Program-made: the position numbers and the translations under genes
Notes under the pieces: generated by a model
Databases searched by the model: none
The model's input: the letters and a program-made list of their open reading frames with translations, nothing else
Told to the model about the DNA's origin: nothing
Assembly (NCBI GenBank): GCA_035384965.1
Contig: DAOOJE010000018.1
Coordinates: 1-64,000 of the forward strand
Source of the DNA: JAAYVZ01 sp035384965
Lineage (GTDB): Bacteria; Acidobacteriota; Thermoanaerobaculia; Thermoanaerobaculales; Thermoanaerobaculaceae
Reading direction: 5' to 3'
DNA length: 64,000 bases
Shown: positions 8,336-17,300 of the stretch, in pieces
How positions within the stretch are numbered: position 1 is the first letter of the stretch
Layout: each line of letters starts with the position of its first letter

Positions 8336-10117
8336 CTACGCCGTAGCCTTGGCGCTGGCCTTTCGCCGCGCCTTCGCCTCGATCCGCTCGAACCGCGGCG
8401 GCGGCGCCACCTGCATCGCCTTGAGGTATTCGTGCTGCAGCGCCGTCAGCTCCGTGCGCTGCACGAACCGGCCCGACCTGGTTTCGAATACCCCTCGGTG
8501 CAGCCGGTCCATCTCCTGGCGGACCCGCGGCCACGTCTGCGTGCACGTCACCTCGATCAGCCGCACCAGCAGCAACGCCAGCCAGCACAGCAGCACGTGC
8601 GCCCGAATGCGCTCCGTCTTGCGATGGTGCATCGGCCGGATCTCGAGCTCCGACTTCATCGTCCGCCACGCCCGCTCGACCTCGGCGAGCTGCTTGTAGC
8701 CCAGGGCCACGTCCTCCGGCGAGAGCGAGTCGTCGCTCGTCACGATCAGGTACTTCCCGTCCAGCCGCTCCTCGGCCTTGACCTTCGCCCGGTCGATCTG
8801 CAGCCGTCCGCGCCGGTCCCGCTTGAGGTACCGCCCCAGGGTCGGATGGGTGAGCAGCGCACACACCGCCTTGGTGTGCGCGGCCCCCTCGTCGGGCAAC
8901 GCCGCGATCGCCGCATCGATGCGTCCCAGCGTCCGCTCCCGCTCCTCCCGGTCCCGCGCCACCTGCGCCGGGTTGCGCACCAGCACGTAGCGGGTGCGGG
9001 CCTCGCCCTCACCGACGACGATCTCCTTGACCTCGAGGTTGTCCCGCACCTGCTGGTACCGCCCAGGCCGCGCCAGCGCCTCCTCCACCGCCGGCATACC
9101 GGCCCGCATGCGCTCACCGGCGATGTAGTGGGCGCCACCCCGGCGCAGCTCCCGAAGGTTGTCCGCCGAGACCATACCCCGGTCCACCGCCCCCACCACC
9201 CGCCCCAGCCGCCACCCTGCCAGGCTGCGCTTGACCTCGGCCACCGTGGTGGCATCGTTGGTGTTGCCTGGCCACGTCCAGCAGCGCACCGGGATCCCGT
9301 GCCGGGTCACCGCCAGGCCGACCACGACCTGCGCCCGATCCGGCCGATGGTCCTTCGAGCGGCCGGGCAACCGGAACGGCGGCTCGTTGACCACCTGAGG
9401 ACGGGGACGGATCGGCTCCGGACCCAGCCCGGCGTCGGCCGCCTGCCAGCACTGCTCGCGCTCGATCCGCTCCTCGTCGTCGTCCTCCATCTCGAAGTAC
9501 GAGCTGGTGGTGTCGTAGAGCAACAGGTCGACCTCGAGGTTGAACAGGTCGGCGGTCGAGTAGAACGCGGCCCGCTGCAGCTCCTCCTCGGCCCCGAGCA
9601 GCAGGTCCATGGCCCGGTAGAGCGCCTCGTCATAGGTGTCGGCCGGGACGCCGGCTGCGGCCACCAAGGTCTCGAGCCAGTCGGGGAGTGCATGCTTGGA
9701 GCAGGGGTCGAGCGCCCGGTTGGCGACCATGCCGAAGATCGCCCCTTCAACCCAGGCGGGGAGCTTCACACCATGGCTGGCCGCGACCTGGCGAAGATCA
9801 CGGTCGATCTTCAGCCGCTCCTACAGCCCTCGCAGCAGCCAGGCGGCGCCCATGGGACGGCTCTCGATGAAGCGGACTGGCTCGCCCTCGACCGCCGAGG
9901 TGGCCGCCTTGAGCTCGTCCTCGGGACCCAGGAAACGGGTGATCGAGCGGACCAGCCGGCGCAGCGCCTCGAGGTCGACCTCCTCGCGGCGACCGAAGTT
10001 GAAAAGGATCTCGGCCCTGGGCGTCTTGGTCTTGGGGTCGCGGCGGTTGTGTGCGAGCTGGACGTAGGAGGCCTTGGAGCCGTCCTTGTTGGTGCGGGAG
10101 GTGATCCGCAGGTACAT
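8336..10117 (-). pseudogene. IS1634-family transposase with an in-frame amber codon
   Basis: Read from ATG 10117, the N-terminus (MYLRITSRTNKDGSKASY) and the blocks QLAHNRRDP and AEILFNFGRR are typical of IS1634 transposases. The frame meets TAG at 9821-9823 after LLRGL, then continues in the same frame (ERLKIDRDLRQV) to 8336. The DDE-type core follows: LLLYDTTSSYFE, VVGAVDRGMVS and the Lys/Glu region ERAWRTMKSELEIRP. Total length would be 593 residues. A single substitution (for example TGG or CAG to TAG) explains the interruption. A GTG further on (9769) could start a product lacking the N-terminal domain, which is unlikely to be active. The last ~440 bp are nearly identical to copy B. Confidence 0.85.
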
Positions 10118-10272
10118 GACTCCTACAAGGCGTGTGATAGCGCCTATGTCAACCCCACACTTCGGTGCCGTGTGTTTCCGACGTTCAAGCTCCGCGAGCC
10201 CCCGTACGAGGGGCAACATCCCCCCCAAATGCGTCACTTGCGATTTCGAAGCAGGCCCGTGTGTGCGTTTCC

Positions 10273-10281
10273 GTGTGGAAG
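10273..10281. repeat. Target-site duplication (left) of the nested DDE element
   Basis: GTGTGGAAG, part of the right inverted terminus of IS copy A, lies directly before the CAGCC terminus at 10282. It is repeated at 12139-12147 directly after the opposite terminus. Confidence 0.8.
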
Positions 10282-10425
10282 CAGCCGTTTCGGAACCGAT
10301 AGTCAGGTTGCCAAGGGGTAGAACAGCAGAGGCGTAGGTTTGGGTGAATGGAGTGGGGGTTTCTATTTTCGCAAACCCTGGCGAGGGTTGACTCTCGGTG
10401 AATCTGGCTGTAGCAGTACAGCAAG

Positions 10426-10770
10426 ATGATCCAAGAACCCAAAGGCCCACACGCCGCTCGCCTCAGGCAACGCAAGGGCGAGCTCCTGCGCCGCTTCAAG
10501 ATCCCTCCCGAGGCGCTCCCTGGTTCCCTGGCCTTGTCCCACTCTCGCTGCGGCAAGGTCAATTGCCGCTGTGCCTCGGGGGAGGGGCATCCAAGCTGGA
10601 GCCTGACCTTCATGGTCAGGGGCACGAAGCATGTGCTCCGGATCCCCAAGGACTGGCTTGACGAGGTCTCGCGTCGGGTCGAGGTCGGCCGTGAGTTCAA
10701 GCAGGCCGTGGACGAGGTGTTGGCTGCCAACGCCCAGCTCCTGGTCTTGCGTCGTAAGCAGCGGCTCTGA
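10426..10770 (+). CDS. DUF6788-like accessory protein of the nested element
   Basis: A 114-residue basic protein with a central block SLALSHSRCGKVNCRCASGE. The C-G-K-x-x-C-x-C motif is typical of small proteins (DUF6788-like) that accompany certain transposases. A predicted helical C-terminus (WLDEVSRRVEVGREFKQAV) follows. It could bind zinc and DNA, but its biochemical role is not known to me. The stop lies about 20 bp before the first plausible start of the transposase, suggesting translational coupling. It uses less GC-biased codons than the chromosomal genes around it. Confidence 0.7.
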   Translation: MIQEPKGPHAARLRQRKGELLRRFKIPPEALPGSLALSHSRCGKVNCRCASGEGHPSWSLTFMVRGTKHVLRIPKDWLDEVSRRVEVGREFKQAVDEVLAANAQLLVLRRKQRL

Positions 10771-10790
10771 GCGCGCCATCACTACTTGGC

Positions 10791-11960
10791 TTGAAGCGGT
10801 TCGCCTGCCGCTGTCTTGGGCTGCAGTCGTTCCTCCAGCAGCCCGGTGACGGCCGGCGGCAGGGACAGATCCCTGCTGCGGATCTCATGTGGGCTCAGCT
10901 TGCGGCGGAGGTCCTCCGGTACGGCAGCTTCCATAGTGTTGAGCGGCTGGTTCGCTCGGCCGCGCGCCGTAGGCTGGGCGTGAGTCGTCGCTTTGGCGAT
11001 GACGCCCTGGCGTACTTCTCTGAACGCCTCGACTTGGAGGTGCTCCGCAGCGCAGCGATCGGGGTGGTGCGCCGGGTCAAGCGGAACAAGGCTTTCGATG
11101 CGTCCCGCTTCATCGGGCTGGCGCTCGACGGGACAGGGGCAGCTCGGAGTGAGCGGGGCGGTTGTGCGTTGTGCCACCCGCGGACCGATGCCGAGGGTCA
11201 GCCGGTCGGGCATGTCCACCATTTCTCGCTGATCAGCATCGTGGGTACTGGTCTGGTGCTGCCGTTTGACGTCGAGGCCCAGCATCCCGGCGAAGGTGAG
11301 CTCCCAACCAGCACGCGACTGCTCCAGCGTGCCGTCAGCCGGCTCGGTCGCCGTTACGCCTCCTACGTGGTCGGTGACGGGGCCTATGCGGTGGCGCCGT
11401 TTCTTCATGCGGCCAATGCCTGCGGCTTGCACGTCGTCGCTCGCTTGAAGGGGAACCTGCCGACTCTACACACGGCAGCCCAAGCTCGATTCGCCACGAT
11501 GCCTCCAACTCTGTCCTTTCGCGAGGACCGCGACGTGGTCGAGGTCTGGGATGCCGACGACTTCGATCCTTGGGATTCGCTCGCCTGGCCGTCAGTCCGC
11601 GTGCTCCGCTATCGCCAGCACAAACCAGGTGGTGCGGTGGTCGAGGCCTTCTGGCTCACCGACTTCTCAACCAGCCACGTCGGCGCCCGCGCGCTCTACC
11701 GCATGGCCAAGAGCCGCTGGCAGATCGAGAACGGCGCGTTCAATGACGGCAAGAACCGCTACGGCCTCGAGCGTATCCGCCACCATACGCCCACCAGCGT
11801 GGTCGCCACCTGGCTGGTGGTCTGTCTGGCCATCATGATCGAACGGCTCTACCGCCTCCGCTATCTCCACCGCGGCACCCACCAGCCCCGAACCGCCATC
11901 GAGCTGCACTTCCTCTTCTGGCTCGCCCTCGGCCGCCCCTCGCCTCCGGATAGCAGCTAG
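10791..11960 (+). CDS. DDE transposase of the nested element
   Basis: A transposase of about 389 residues with an RNase-H-like DDE core. The candidate acidic residues are D in LALDGTGAARS, D in YVVGDGAYAVAPF and E in RWQIENGAFNDGKNRYGLE. A CALCHP block near the first Asp may bind metal. No stop or frameshift interrupts it, so it is the only apparently complete transposase in the window. The annotated start is TTG 10791. The frame is open for a few codons before it and no clear ribosome binding site is visible, so coupling to the upstream gene is plausible and the start is uncertain. Confidence 0.8.
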   Translation: MKRFACRCLGLQSFLQQPGDGRRQGQIPAADLMWAQLAAEVLRYGSFHSVERLVRSAARRRLGVSRRFGDDALAYFSERLDLEVLRSAAIGVVRRVKRNKAFDASRFIGLALDGTGAARSERGGCALCHPRTDAEGQPVGHVHHFSLISIVGTGLVLPFDVEAQHPGEGELPTSTRLLQRAVSRLGRRYASYVVGDGAYAVAPFLHAANACGLHVVARLKGNLPTLHTAAQARFATMPPTLSFREDRDVVEVWDADDFDPWDSLAWPSVRVLRYRQHKPGGAVVEAFWLTDFSTSHVGARALYRMAKSRWQIENGAFNDGKNRYGLERIRHHTPTSVVATWLVVCLAIMIERLYRLRYLHRGTHQPRTAIELHFLFWLALGRPSPPDSS

Positions 11961-12155
11961 CTAACCTCCCACCTCGCACCACCAAATCCCTCCCACGACA
12001 TGCCTCCCTTGCCTGACCCCGGCTCCACCGGGCTCATCGCCTCGTCCCCGAAAATTCGCCAAGCTGCCATTCAGAGAGCATGACTAACCCCAATCAGCCT
12101 CGCCGCCATCCGCACCACCCCTAATTCCGAAAGGGCTGGTGTGGAAGAGGGGTCC

Positions 12156-12184
12156 TTGACACAACTAGAAACGGCGTTTATTTT
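12156..12184 (+). promoter_or_regulatory. Sigma-70-type promoter of the passenger gene
   Basis: TTGACA (12156-12161), a 17-bp spacer, then TATTTT (12179-12184). It lies immediately inside the right end of IS copy A, so the passenger carries its own promoter. This is the best -35/-10 pair I saw in the window. Confidence 0.7.
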
Positions 12185-12276
12185 TTGTCCTGGATTGGCC
12201 TTGCTGCCGCCTCCTCATGGGGGCGCTACAAAGTGTTGTCAGGGGACGGCAACGTTGGCCGGAGAGGAGGCCTTGT

Positions 12277-14940
12277 GTGGCTCGTAGAGTTTTTGTCCTA
12301 AGCTTGACCATAGCGCTCGCCGTTGTGGCCGTACCGTCCTTTGCTGGCTTTGCCGGCACGGACATGTACCTCCCCTCGGTGGGCTCGGCGGTGGGTGTGG
12401 CCCCGTGGTACACCACGGTGTGGGTCTACAACCCCAACACCTCCCCCGCCAACGTCGCCTTTTACCTCTTGAAACGCCAGCCTAACCCCGCCCCTGCCTC
12501 CTTTACCGACACCATCCCGCCAGGCGATGTGAAACGCTACGACAACGCCGTGCAGCTCATGTTTGCCCAGGCCACCTTTGGTGCGTTGCGCATCACCTCA
12601 AACCAAAAAGTGCTGGTTTCTTCCCGCATTTACGCCAAAGCCCCCACAGCCGGCGAGCGCGACTCCACAGGGCAGTTCTTTGCGGGAGTTCCCGCTTCTT
12701 TTGCCATTGGGCCTGGAGAAAAGACGCGGGTGGTGGGGGTCAGGCAAACCTCTGCCGACAAAAACGTCTCGGATTTCCGCTTCAACGTGGGGGTGGTGGA
12801 AACCACAGGCAACAGTTGCACCGTCACCTTACGGCTTGTGGATGAAACCGGCGCCCAGGTGGGGGCCAGCAAAACCTGGAGCCTGGGCCCGCGGGAGCAA
12901 AGGCAAAACAACGTGTGGAGCTTATTTGCTACAGCCATGGCCAACCACCAAGTGGAGGTGGAGGTGACGGCAGGCGCAGGCAAGGTCATTGCCTTTGGCT
13001 CTTCCATTGCCAACGGCAGCGATGATCCTTCCACGGTGGAGATGCACTACGCGGACAGCCTCCTGGCGGAAAACTCCGGTGGTGGCAGCGGCACCATCAC
13101 CGGTGTGACCGCAGGGCAAGGTTTGACCGGAGGGGGTACTTCGGGGAACGTGACCTTGCACGTGGGTGCAGGAGCAGGGGTTGCGGTGGATGCCGATACC
13201 GTGAGCATTGCCACCAGCGGGGTCACGGCCAGCATGCTGGCGGACAGCGCAGCGGTGAAGAAGCTGAACAACCTCACGGGCAACGTCACCTTGGCCGCCG
13301 GCTCCAACGTCAGCATCACGCCCAGTGGGCAGACGCTGACGATTGCGGCCACGCCTGGTGGTGGTGGGGGTGACATTACGGCGGTGAACGCTGGGGCGGG
13401 GTTGAGCGGTGGTGGCACCAGTGGGGATGTGACGCTTGCGGTGGCCACCGGTGGGATCACCAGCGCCATGCTGGCCAATGGCAGCGTGGATTCCAGCAAG
13501 ATTGCCGATGGCAGCGTGCAGACGGTGGATTTGGCGGACAGCGCAGCGGTGAAGAAGCTCAACAACCTCACGGGGAACGTCACCTTGGCCGCTGGCTCCA
13601 ACGTCAGCATCACGCCCAGTGGGCAGACGCTGACGATTGCGGCCACGCCTGGTGGTGGTGGGGGTGACATTACGGCGGTGAACGCTGGGGCGGGGTTGAG
13701 CGGTGGTGGCACCAGTGGGGATGTGACGCTTTCGGTGGCCACCGGTGGGATCACCAGCGCCATGATCGCCGACGGCGCGGTGGCGACGGCGGATCTGGCG
13801 AACGCTTCGGTCACAGCAGCGAAGGTTTCCCCAAGCGGTGCCAGCAGCGGGCAAGTGCTCAAGTACAACGGCAGCGCGGTGGCGTGGGATGCGGATGCGC
13901 AAGGGAGCGGTGACATTACGGCGGTGAACGCTGGGGCGGGGTTGAGCGGTGGTGGCACCAGTGGGGATGTGACGCTTTCGGTGGCCACCGGTGGGATCAC
14001 CAGCGCCATGATCGCCGACGGCGCGGTGGCGACAGCGGATTTGGCGAACGCTTCGGTCACGGCAGCGAAGATTTCGGGGAGCGGCGCCAGCAGCGGTCAG
14101 GTGCTCAAGTACAACGGCAGCGCGGTGGCGTGGGATGCGGATGCCCAAGGTGGCTTGACCTTGCCTTACAGTGGGAGCACAAGCTACATCCTCTCAGCGT
14201 TTTCGGTAGCGAATGCGGGGTCAGGTAACGGCGTGCGCGGCGTAAGCTCCTCCGGCTACGGCGTGTACGGCTATACGTCGGGTGGCACAAACGGAGTTTA
14301 CGGACAGTCCGACAAAACAGACGGCAGGGGTGTTTACGGCGTAGCCGACAACGGCACAAACGCCAACGGTGTGCGTGGATATAGTTCTTCCGGCTACGCC
14401 GGCTATTTCAACGGCAAGGTCCACGTCACCGGCACGCTTTCCAAAGGTGGGGGCTCCTTCAAGATTGACCACCCCTTGGATCCTGAGCACAAGTACCTGT
14501 ACCACTCCTTCGTGGAGTCACCGGATATGAAAAACGTTTACGACGGGGTGGTGATCACCAACGAAGAAGGTCGCGCCGTGGTGGAGCTTCCCGAATGGTT
14601 TGAAGCTTTAAACAAAGACTTCCGCTACCAGCTCACGGTCATTGGCCGCTTTGCCCAAGCCATCGTGGAAGAGAAAATCAAGAACAACCGTTTTGTGATT
14701 CGCACAAATATGGCGAACGTGGAAGTTTCCTGGCAAGTGACGGGTATCCGCAAGGACCCCTTTGCTGAGGCGCACCGCATTCCGGTGGAAGAGGTCAAGC
14801 CACCAGAGGAGCAAGGCACCTACCTGCATCCCAAGGAGTGGCGCCAACCGGAGGAGAAAGGCAAGGACTACAAAGAGCTGCAAGAAATCAAAGGACACAT
14901 GGAAGAACCGGCCCAGCACGAGCCCCCACAACCTCGGTAA
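12277..14940 (+). CDS. Exported repetitive surface/tail-fibre-like protein (transposon passenger)
   Basis: An 887-residue protein with a signal peptide (residues 1-22), an N-terminal beta-rich domain (TDMYLPSVGSAVGVAPWYTT onward, to about residue 270), then a low-complexity fibre region. The fibre has repeated units such as GDITAVNAGAGLSGGG, ATGGITSAM and SGQVLKYNGSAVAWDAD, then short NGVYGxS-type repeats. The C-terminal domain (FKIDHPLDPEHKYLYHSF, then VSWQVTGIRKDP) is shared by many bacterial fibre-like proteins, where it may act as a trimerisation or anchoring module. GTG 12277 is preferred over 12217 because GGAGAGGAGG precedes it and the signal peptide starts there. Codon use is visibly less GC-rich than the neighbours. 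Surface attachment is an inference. Confidence 0.8.
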   Translation: MARRVFVLSLTIALAVVAVPSFAGFAGTDMYLPSVGSAVGVAPWYTTVWVYNPNTSPANVAFYLLKRQPNPAPASFTDTIPPGDVKRYDNAVQLMFAQATFGALRITSNQKVLVSSRIYAKAPTAGERDSTGQFFAGVPASFAIGPGEKTRVVGVRQTSADKNVSDFRFNVGVVETTGNSCTVTLRLVDETGAQVGASKTWSLGPREQRQNNVWSLFATAMANHQVEVEVTAGAGKVIAFGSSIANGSDDPSTVEMHYADSLLAENSGGGSGTITGVTAGQGLTGGGTSGNVTLHVGAGAGVAVDADTVSIATSGVTASMLADSAAVKKLNNLTGNVTLAAGSNVSITPSGQTLTIAATPGGGGGDITAVNAGAGLSGGGTSGDVTLAVATGGITSAMLANGSVDSSKIADGSVQTVDLADSAAVKKLNNLTGNVTLAAGSNVSITPSGQTLTIAATPGGGGGDITAVNAGAGLSGGGTSGDVTLSVATGGITSAMIADGAVATADLANASVTAAKVSPSGASSGQVLKYNGSAVAWDADAQGSGDITAVNAGAGLSGGGTSGDVTLSVATGGITSAMIADGAVATADLANASVTAAKISGSGASSGQVLKYNGSAVAWDADAQGGLTLPYSGSTSYILSAFSVANAGSGNGVRGVSSSGYGVYGYTSGGTNGVYGQSDKTDGRGVYGVADNGTNANGVRGYSSSGYAGYFNGKVHVTGTLSKGGGSFKIDHPLDPEHKYLYHSFVESPDMKNVYDGVVITNEEGRAVVELPEWFEALNKDFRYQLTVIGRFAQAIVEEKIKNNRFVIRTNMANVEVSWQVTGIRKDPFAEAHRIPVEEVKPPEEQGTYLHPKEWRQPEEKGKDYKELQEIKGHMEEPAQHEPPQPR
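13243..14148 (+). repeat. Long near-identical direct repeats inside the fibre gene
   Basis: Three overlapping repeat classes are visible. A unit of about 130 bp starting GACAGCGCAGCGGTGAAG occurs at 13243 and 13538 (period 295). A unit of about 100 bp starting GACATTACGGCGGTGAACG occurs near 13371, 13666 and 13912. A unit of about 140 bp starting GCCGACGGCGCGGTGGCGAC occurs near 13769 and 14013. Copies differ by only a few bases. Confidence 0.85.
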
Positions 14941-14963
14941 CCTCGTTACACGCGAACACACAC

Positions 14964-14992
14964 CCGTCCCCTTTCTGGGGGCCGGTTTTTTT
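14964..14992 (+). terminator. Rho-independent terminator of the fibre gene
   Basis: CCCC-TTTCT-GGGG with a second short pairing outside it (CCG/CGG) is followed by seven T residues at 14986-14992. It closes the passenger unit about 40 bp before IS copy B. Confidence 0.75.
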
Positions 14993-15155
14993 AGGACTTC
15001 GAACTCGAGGTGCTATTTGTGCGACGGTTTCTCCCGTCTTCCACACGGGTGGTCAGACGCGACTGGGCGACAAGGCGCACCAGCATTGACGAATCGACCC
15101 TTTGCCGAAATGTGCGCGTGTGACTACAGCCAGAGGTCCTGCGGGCGCCGTCGGC

Positions 15156-15597
15156 CTACGCCGTAGCCTTGGCGCTGGCCTTTCGCCGCGCCTTCGCCTC
15201 GATCCGCTCGAACCGCGGCGGCGGCGCCACCTGCATCGCCTTGAGGTATTCGTGCTGCAGCGCCGTCAGCTCCGTGCGCTGCACGAACCGGCCCGACCTG
15301 GTTTCGAATACCCCTCGGTGCAGCCGGTCCATCTCCTGGCGGACCCGCGGCCACGTCTGCGTGCACGTCACCTCGATCAGCCGCACCAGCAGCAACGCCA
15401 GCCAGCACAGCAGCACGTGCGCCCGAATGCGCTCCGTCTTGCGATGGTGCATCGGCCGGATCTCGAGCTCCGACTTCATCGTCCGCCACGCCCGCTCGAC
15501 CTCGGCGAGCTGCTTGTAGCCCAGGGCCACGTCCTCCGGCGAGAGCGAGTCGTCGCTCGTCACGATCAGGTACTTCCCGTCCAGCCGCTCCTCCTCG
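15156..15597 (-). pseudogene. C-terminal fragment of IS1634 transposase (copy B)
   Basis: The last ~147 codons of the transposase remain, from LDGKYLIVTSDDSLSPEDV to the C-terminal KASAKATA, almost identical to copy A. The frame upstream diverges at 15595 (NERKVHEE instead of DRAKVKA). This hints at a recombination with a related copy before the IS21-like insertion. Confidence 0.8.
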
Positions 15598-15694
15598 TGG
15601 ACCTTCCGCTCGTTGTAGGAATCCAGGGTATAGGTAGGTCGTAGGGGACATCCAGATTCCCGCACGGCGGGAGCTGGTCGACACTCTGCGGGGC

Positions 15695-16580
15695 GTGCGG
15701 GAAAAGGCGCCTGGGAGAGAGATGGCCAAGCTCCGAGAGAGGGACCTGGTGGTGATGGACGTGTTGCGGGAGAAAGGGTGGAGCACGCGGGTGGTGGCGC
15801 GAGAGTTCGGGGTGGACGAGAGCACGGTGCGATCCCGAGTGCGGCGGCGGGAGAAGGGAGACGAAGACGGGCGGCGACGGCAGGCCGAGAGCTGTGCGGC
15901 GTGGCAGGGGGTGATCGAGCCGTGGCTGGATACACAGCAGGAGGAGGGTGAGCGGCCCGAAGCCGTGCGGCGGCTGTACTAGGTGCTGGTGGCGGAGCAC
16001 GGGTATGACGGTAGCTACAAGGCCGTGCTGCGGTACGTGCGGCGGCGGATGGCGCCGCCGCGGCTGCGGCCGATCCGGCGGGTCGAGACCAAGCCTGGCG
16101 CCCAGGCGCAGGTGGACTGGTTCGAGGGTCTGCCGGTGCGGGTCGAGGAGCTGGGTGGCCGGACCACGCGTGACGCCCTCGTGGTGACCCTGTCGCACTC
16201 GCGGATGTTCGCCGTCATCTGGGCGTTGTCGAGGAACCTGCTGTGGTGGTTGAGCGGGCACAACCAGGCGTTCAGCAGGCTTGGGGGCATCCCGTGGACC
16301 GTGCGGCTTTACAACGTGCGGACGGCGGTGGCCTGGGGCGCCGGGCGGTGGGCGCGGCTCCAGGAGGGGTATGCCTCGTACGCCCGGCAGCTCGGCTTCG
16401 TCGTCGACCCCGGCCGAGTCCGCACGGCGTCGGACAAAGGCAAGGTGGAGCGGCGGGGCCGGGATGTGCGGGCCTTTCTCGGCGCCCTCCAGGACATATG
16501 TTCCCTGCGCCTGGAGGACCTCCAGAGGGCGACCGACGAGCGGGTCAGAGCCCGAGTACAACGCCTCATCTGCCCGGTGA
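15695..16580 (+). pseudogene. IS21-family IstA transposase, inactivated
   Basis: N-terminal HTH region (RDLVVMDVLREKGWSTRVVA, FGVDESTVRSR), then EAVRRLY followed by an in-frame TAG at 15980-15982, then VLVAEHGYDGSYKAVLRYVR. The integrase core has QVDWFEGLPV, but the second catalytic Asp expected in the RxDNxRTAV block is Tyr (VRLYNVRTAV, codon 16310-16312). The Glu helix (DKGKVERRGRDVRAF) is present. The C-terminus is cut off at about 16580, where the sequence runs into a truncated istB. Confidence 0.75.
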
Positions 16581-16589
16581 CCGGGCGCA

Positions 16590-17027
16590 CCGTCCACCGG
16601 GCGTCGGCAAGACCTCCTCGCCCTTGGGCTCGGGGTCAAGGCGGTGACCAACGGCTTCTCGGTGGCGTCGATGACGGCCGACGAGCCGCTCGACCACCTG
16701 CGGCGGGACGATGCCGCCGGCTTGCGCCGGATGCAGCGCCGGCGCTACTGGACCGCCGCGGTGTTGATCATCGACGAACTCGGCTTCCAGGCCCTCGACC
16801 GCCGCGACGCCCACCTGCTCTTCAAGGTCCTCTCGTCGAGGTACGAGCGGGCCTCGACGATCATCACCTCGAACACGTCGATCCGTGAGTGGCCGGAGAT
16901 GATCGCCGGCGACGAGATGTTGGCCACGGTCATCCTCGACCGGCTGCCGCACCACTGCCACGTGGTGCAGATCGATGGCCGCAGCTTCCGCCTGCGGGAG
17001 GTGCAGACCAAGGGGAGCCAGGCGTGA
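16590..17027 (+). pseudogene. IS21-family IstB ATPase, N-terminally truncated
   Basis: A Walker A remnant (PPGVGKT, 16597-16617) is followed by a small deletion that shifts the frame. The protein resumes as VTNGFSVASM, Walker B region VLIIDELGFQAL, SSRYERASTIITSN and a C-terminal DRLPHHCHVVQIDG block to TGA 17027. The first ~100 residues are missing. It would normally help IstA in target selection. Confidence 0.72.
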
Positions 17028-17104
17028 CGACACACCGGCCGACGGACCAAGGGACCACCTCACGGCACGCCGCCGCCGGCCACGCGGCGCTCACTGGCCG
17101 CGAC

Positions 17105-17175
17105 GAGCAGGGGGCCCCTGCGCCGCGGCCAGGCTCGCTCCGCTCGCCTGGCCTCCGCTCCGAGGCCCCCTGCTC
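17105..17175. repeat. Two-tier perfect inverted repeat
   Basis: GAGCAGGGGGCC (17105-17116) pairs perfectly with GGCCCCCTGCTC (17164-17175). Inside it GGCCAGGC (17127-17134) pairs with GCCTGGCC (17146-17153) around an 11-nt loop. It lies in the non-coding tail between istB and the right repeat of the IS21-like element. Confidence 0.8.
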
Positions 17176-17300
17176 GAACCCCTTGCAGAAAGGAGGGAAT
17201 CACGACAACGACGCCCCCAGGCAACGGACACCCCTGGGAGTCATAGCGCGGGAATCTGGGTGTCCCTTGACACCGTGTGTGCGTTTCCGTGTGGAAGAGG

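Larger units (their letters stand above)
10282..12138 (+). mobile_element. Nested DDE element with a DUF6788-like accessory gene
   Basis: This 1,857-bp element has termini CAGCCGTTTCGGAA (10282) and, read inward from 12138 on the other strand, CAGCCCTTTCGGAA, so 13 of 14 positions match. It is flanked by the 9-bp duplication GTGTGGAAG. It carries a small Cys-containing gene followed by a DDE transposase, both apparently intact. It landed inside the right terminus of IS copy A, so it is younger than that insertion. I do not assign it to a named IS family. Confidence 0.8.
8215..12150 (-). mobile_element. IS1634-like copy A, interrupted near its right end
   Basis: Terminal inverted repeats are C(G/C)TCTTCCACACGG, with an inner CACAC block five bases further in at both ends. 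The left end is 8215. The right end was split by a second element at 10282-12138 and resumes with GTGTGGAAG at 12139, ending at 12150. Without the insertion and its duplicated target the element would be about 2,070 bp. It carries one transposase gene on the minus strand. Confidence 0.75.
15615..17271 (+). mobile_element. Degenerate IS21-like element
   Basis: Facing inverted repeats GGGACATCCAGATTCCCGC (15645-15663) and, on the opposite strand, GGGACACCCAGATTCCCGC (17248-17266) bracket IstA- and IstB-like reading frames in the standard order. The outer boundaries are approximate because no target duplication is visible; deletion of the host IS has probably removed it. Confidence 0.65.
8215..17300. 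mobile_element. Composite transposon of two IS1634-like ends with a surface-fibre passenger
   Basis: The outer left end reads CGTCTTCCACACGG. The outer right end, read on the other strand, is CCTCTTCCACACGG, so 13 of 14 bases match. Both are bounded by the 9-bp repeat GGTCGAGCC. Inside are IS copy A (8215-12150), a single passenger gene with its own promoter and terminator (12151-15034), and IS copy B (15035-17300) in the same orientation. The inner junction sequences next to A and B (GGTCCTTGA and GGTTTCTCC) differ from the outer repeat, as expected if the whole block moved as one unit. None of the IS1634-like or IS21-like transposase genes is intact, so the unit is probably immobile now. 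Confidence 0.78.
15035..17300. mobile_element. IS1634-like copy B, gutted and carrying an IS21-like element
   Basis: The left ~560 bp (15035-15594) is nearly identical to 8215-8774 of copy A. The right 25-30 bp (GTGTGTGCGTTTCCGTGTGG and the terminal GGAAGAGG) matches the right end of copy A. Everything between is an IS21-like element and junk; most of the original transposase gene has been deleted. Confidence 0.72.

Noticed and set aside
8282..10321. A 679-codon plus-strand frame across IS copy A.
   Set aside because: It is antisense to the IS1634 transposase and its translation is a His/Arg/Pro-rich shadow.
13243..14148. The regular repeats in the fibre gene considered as a CRISPR-like array.
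   Set aside because: Repeats are 100-140 bp, in frame, coding and without unique spacers.
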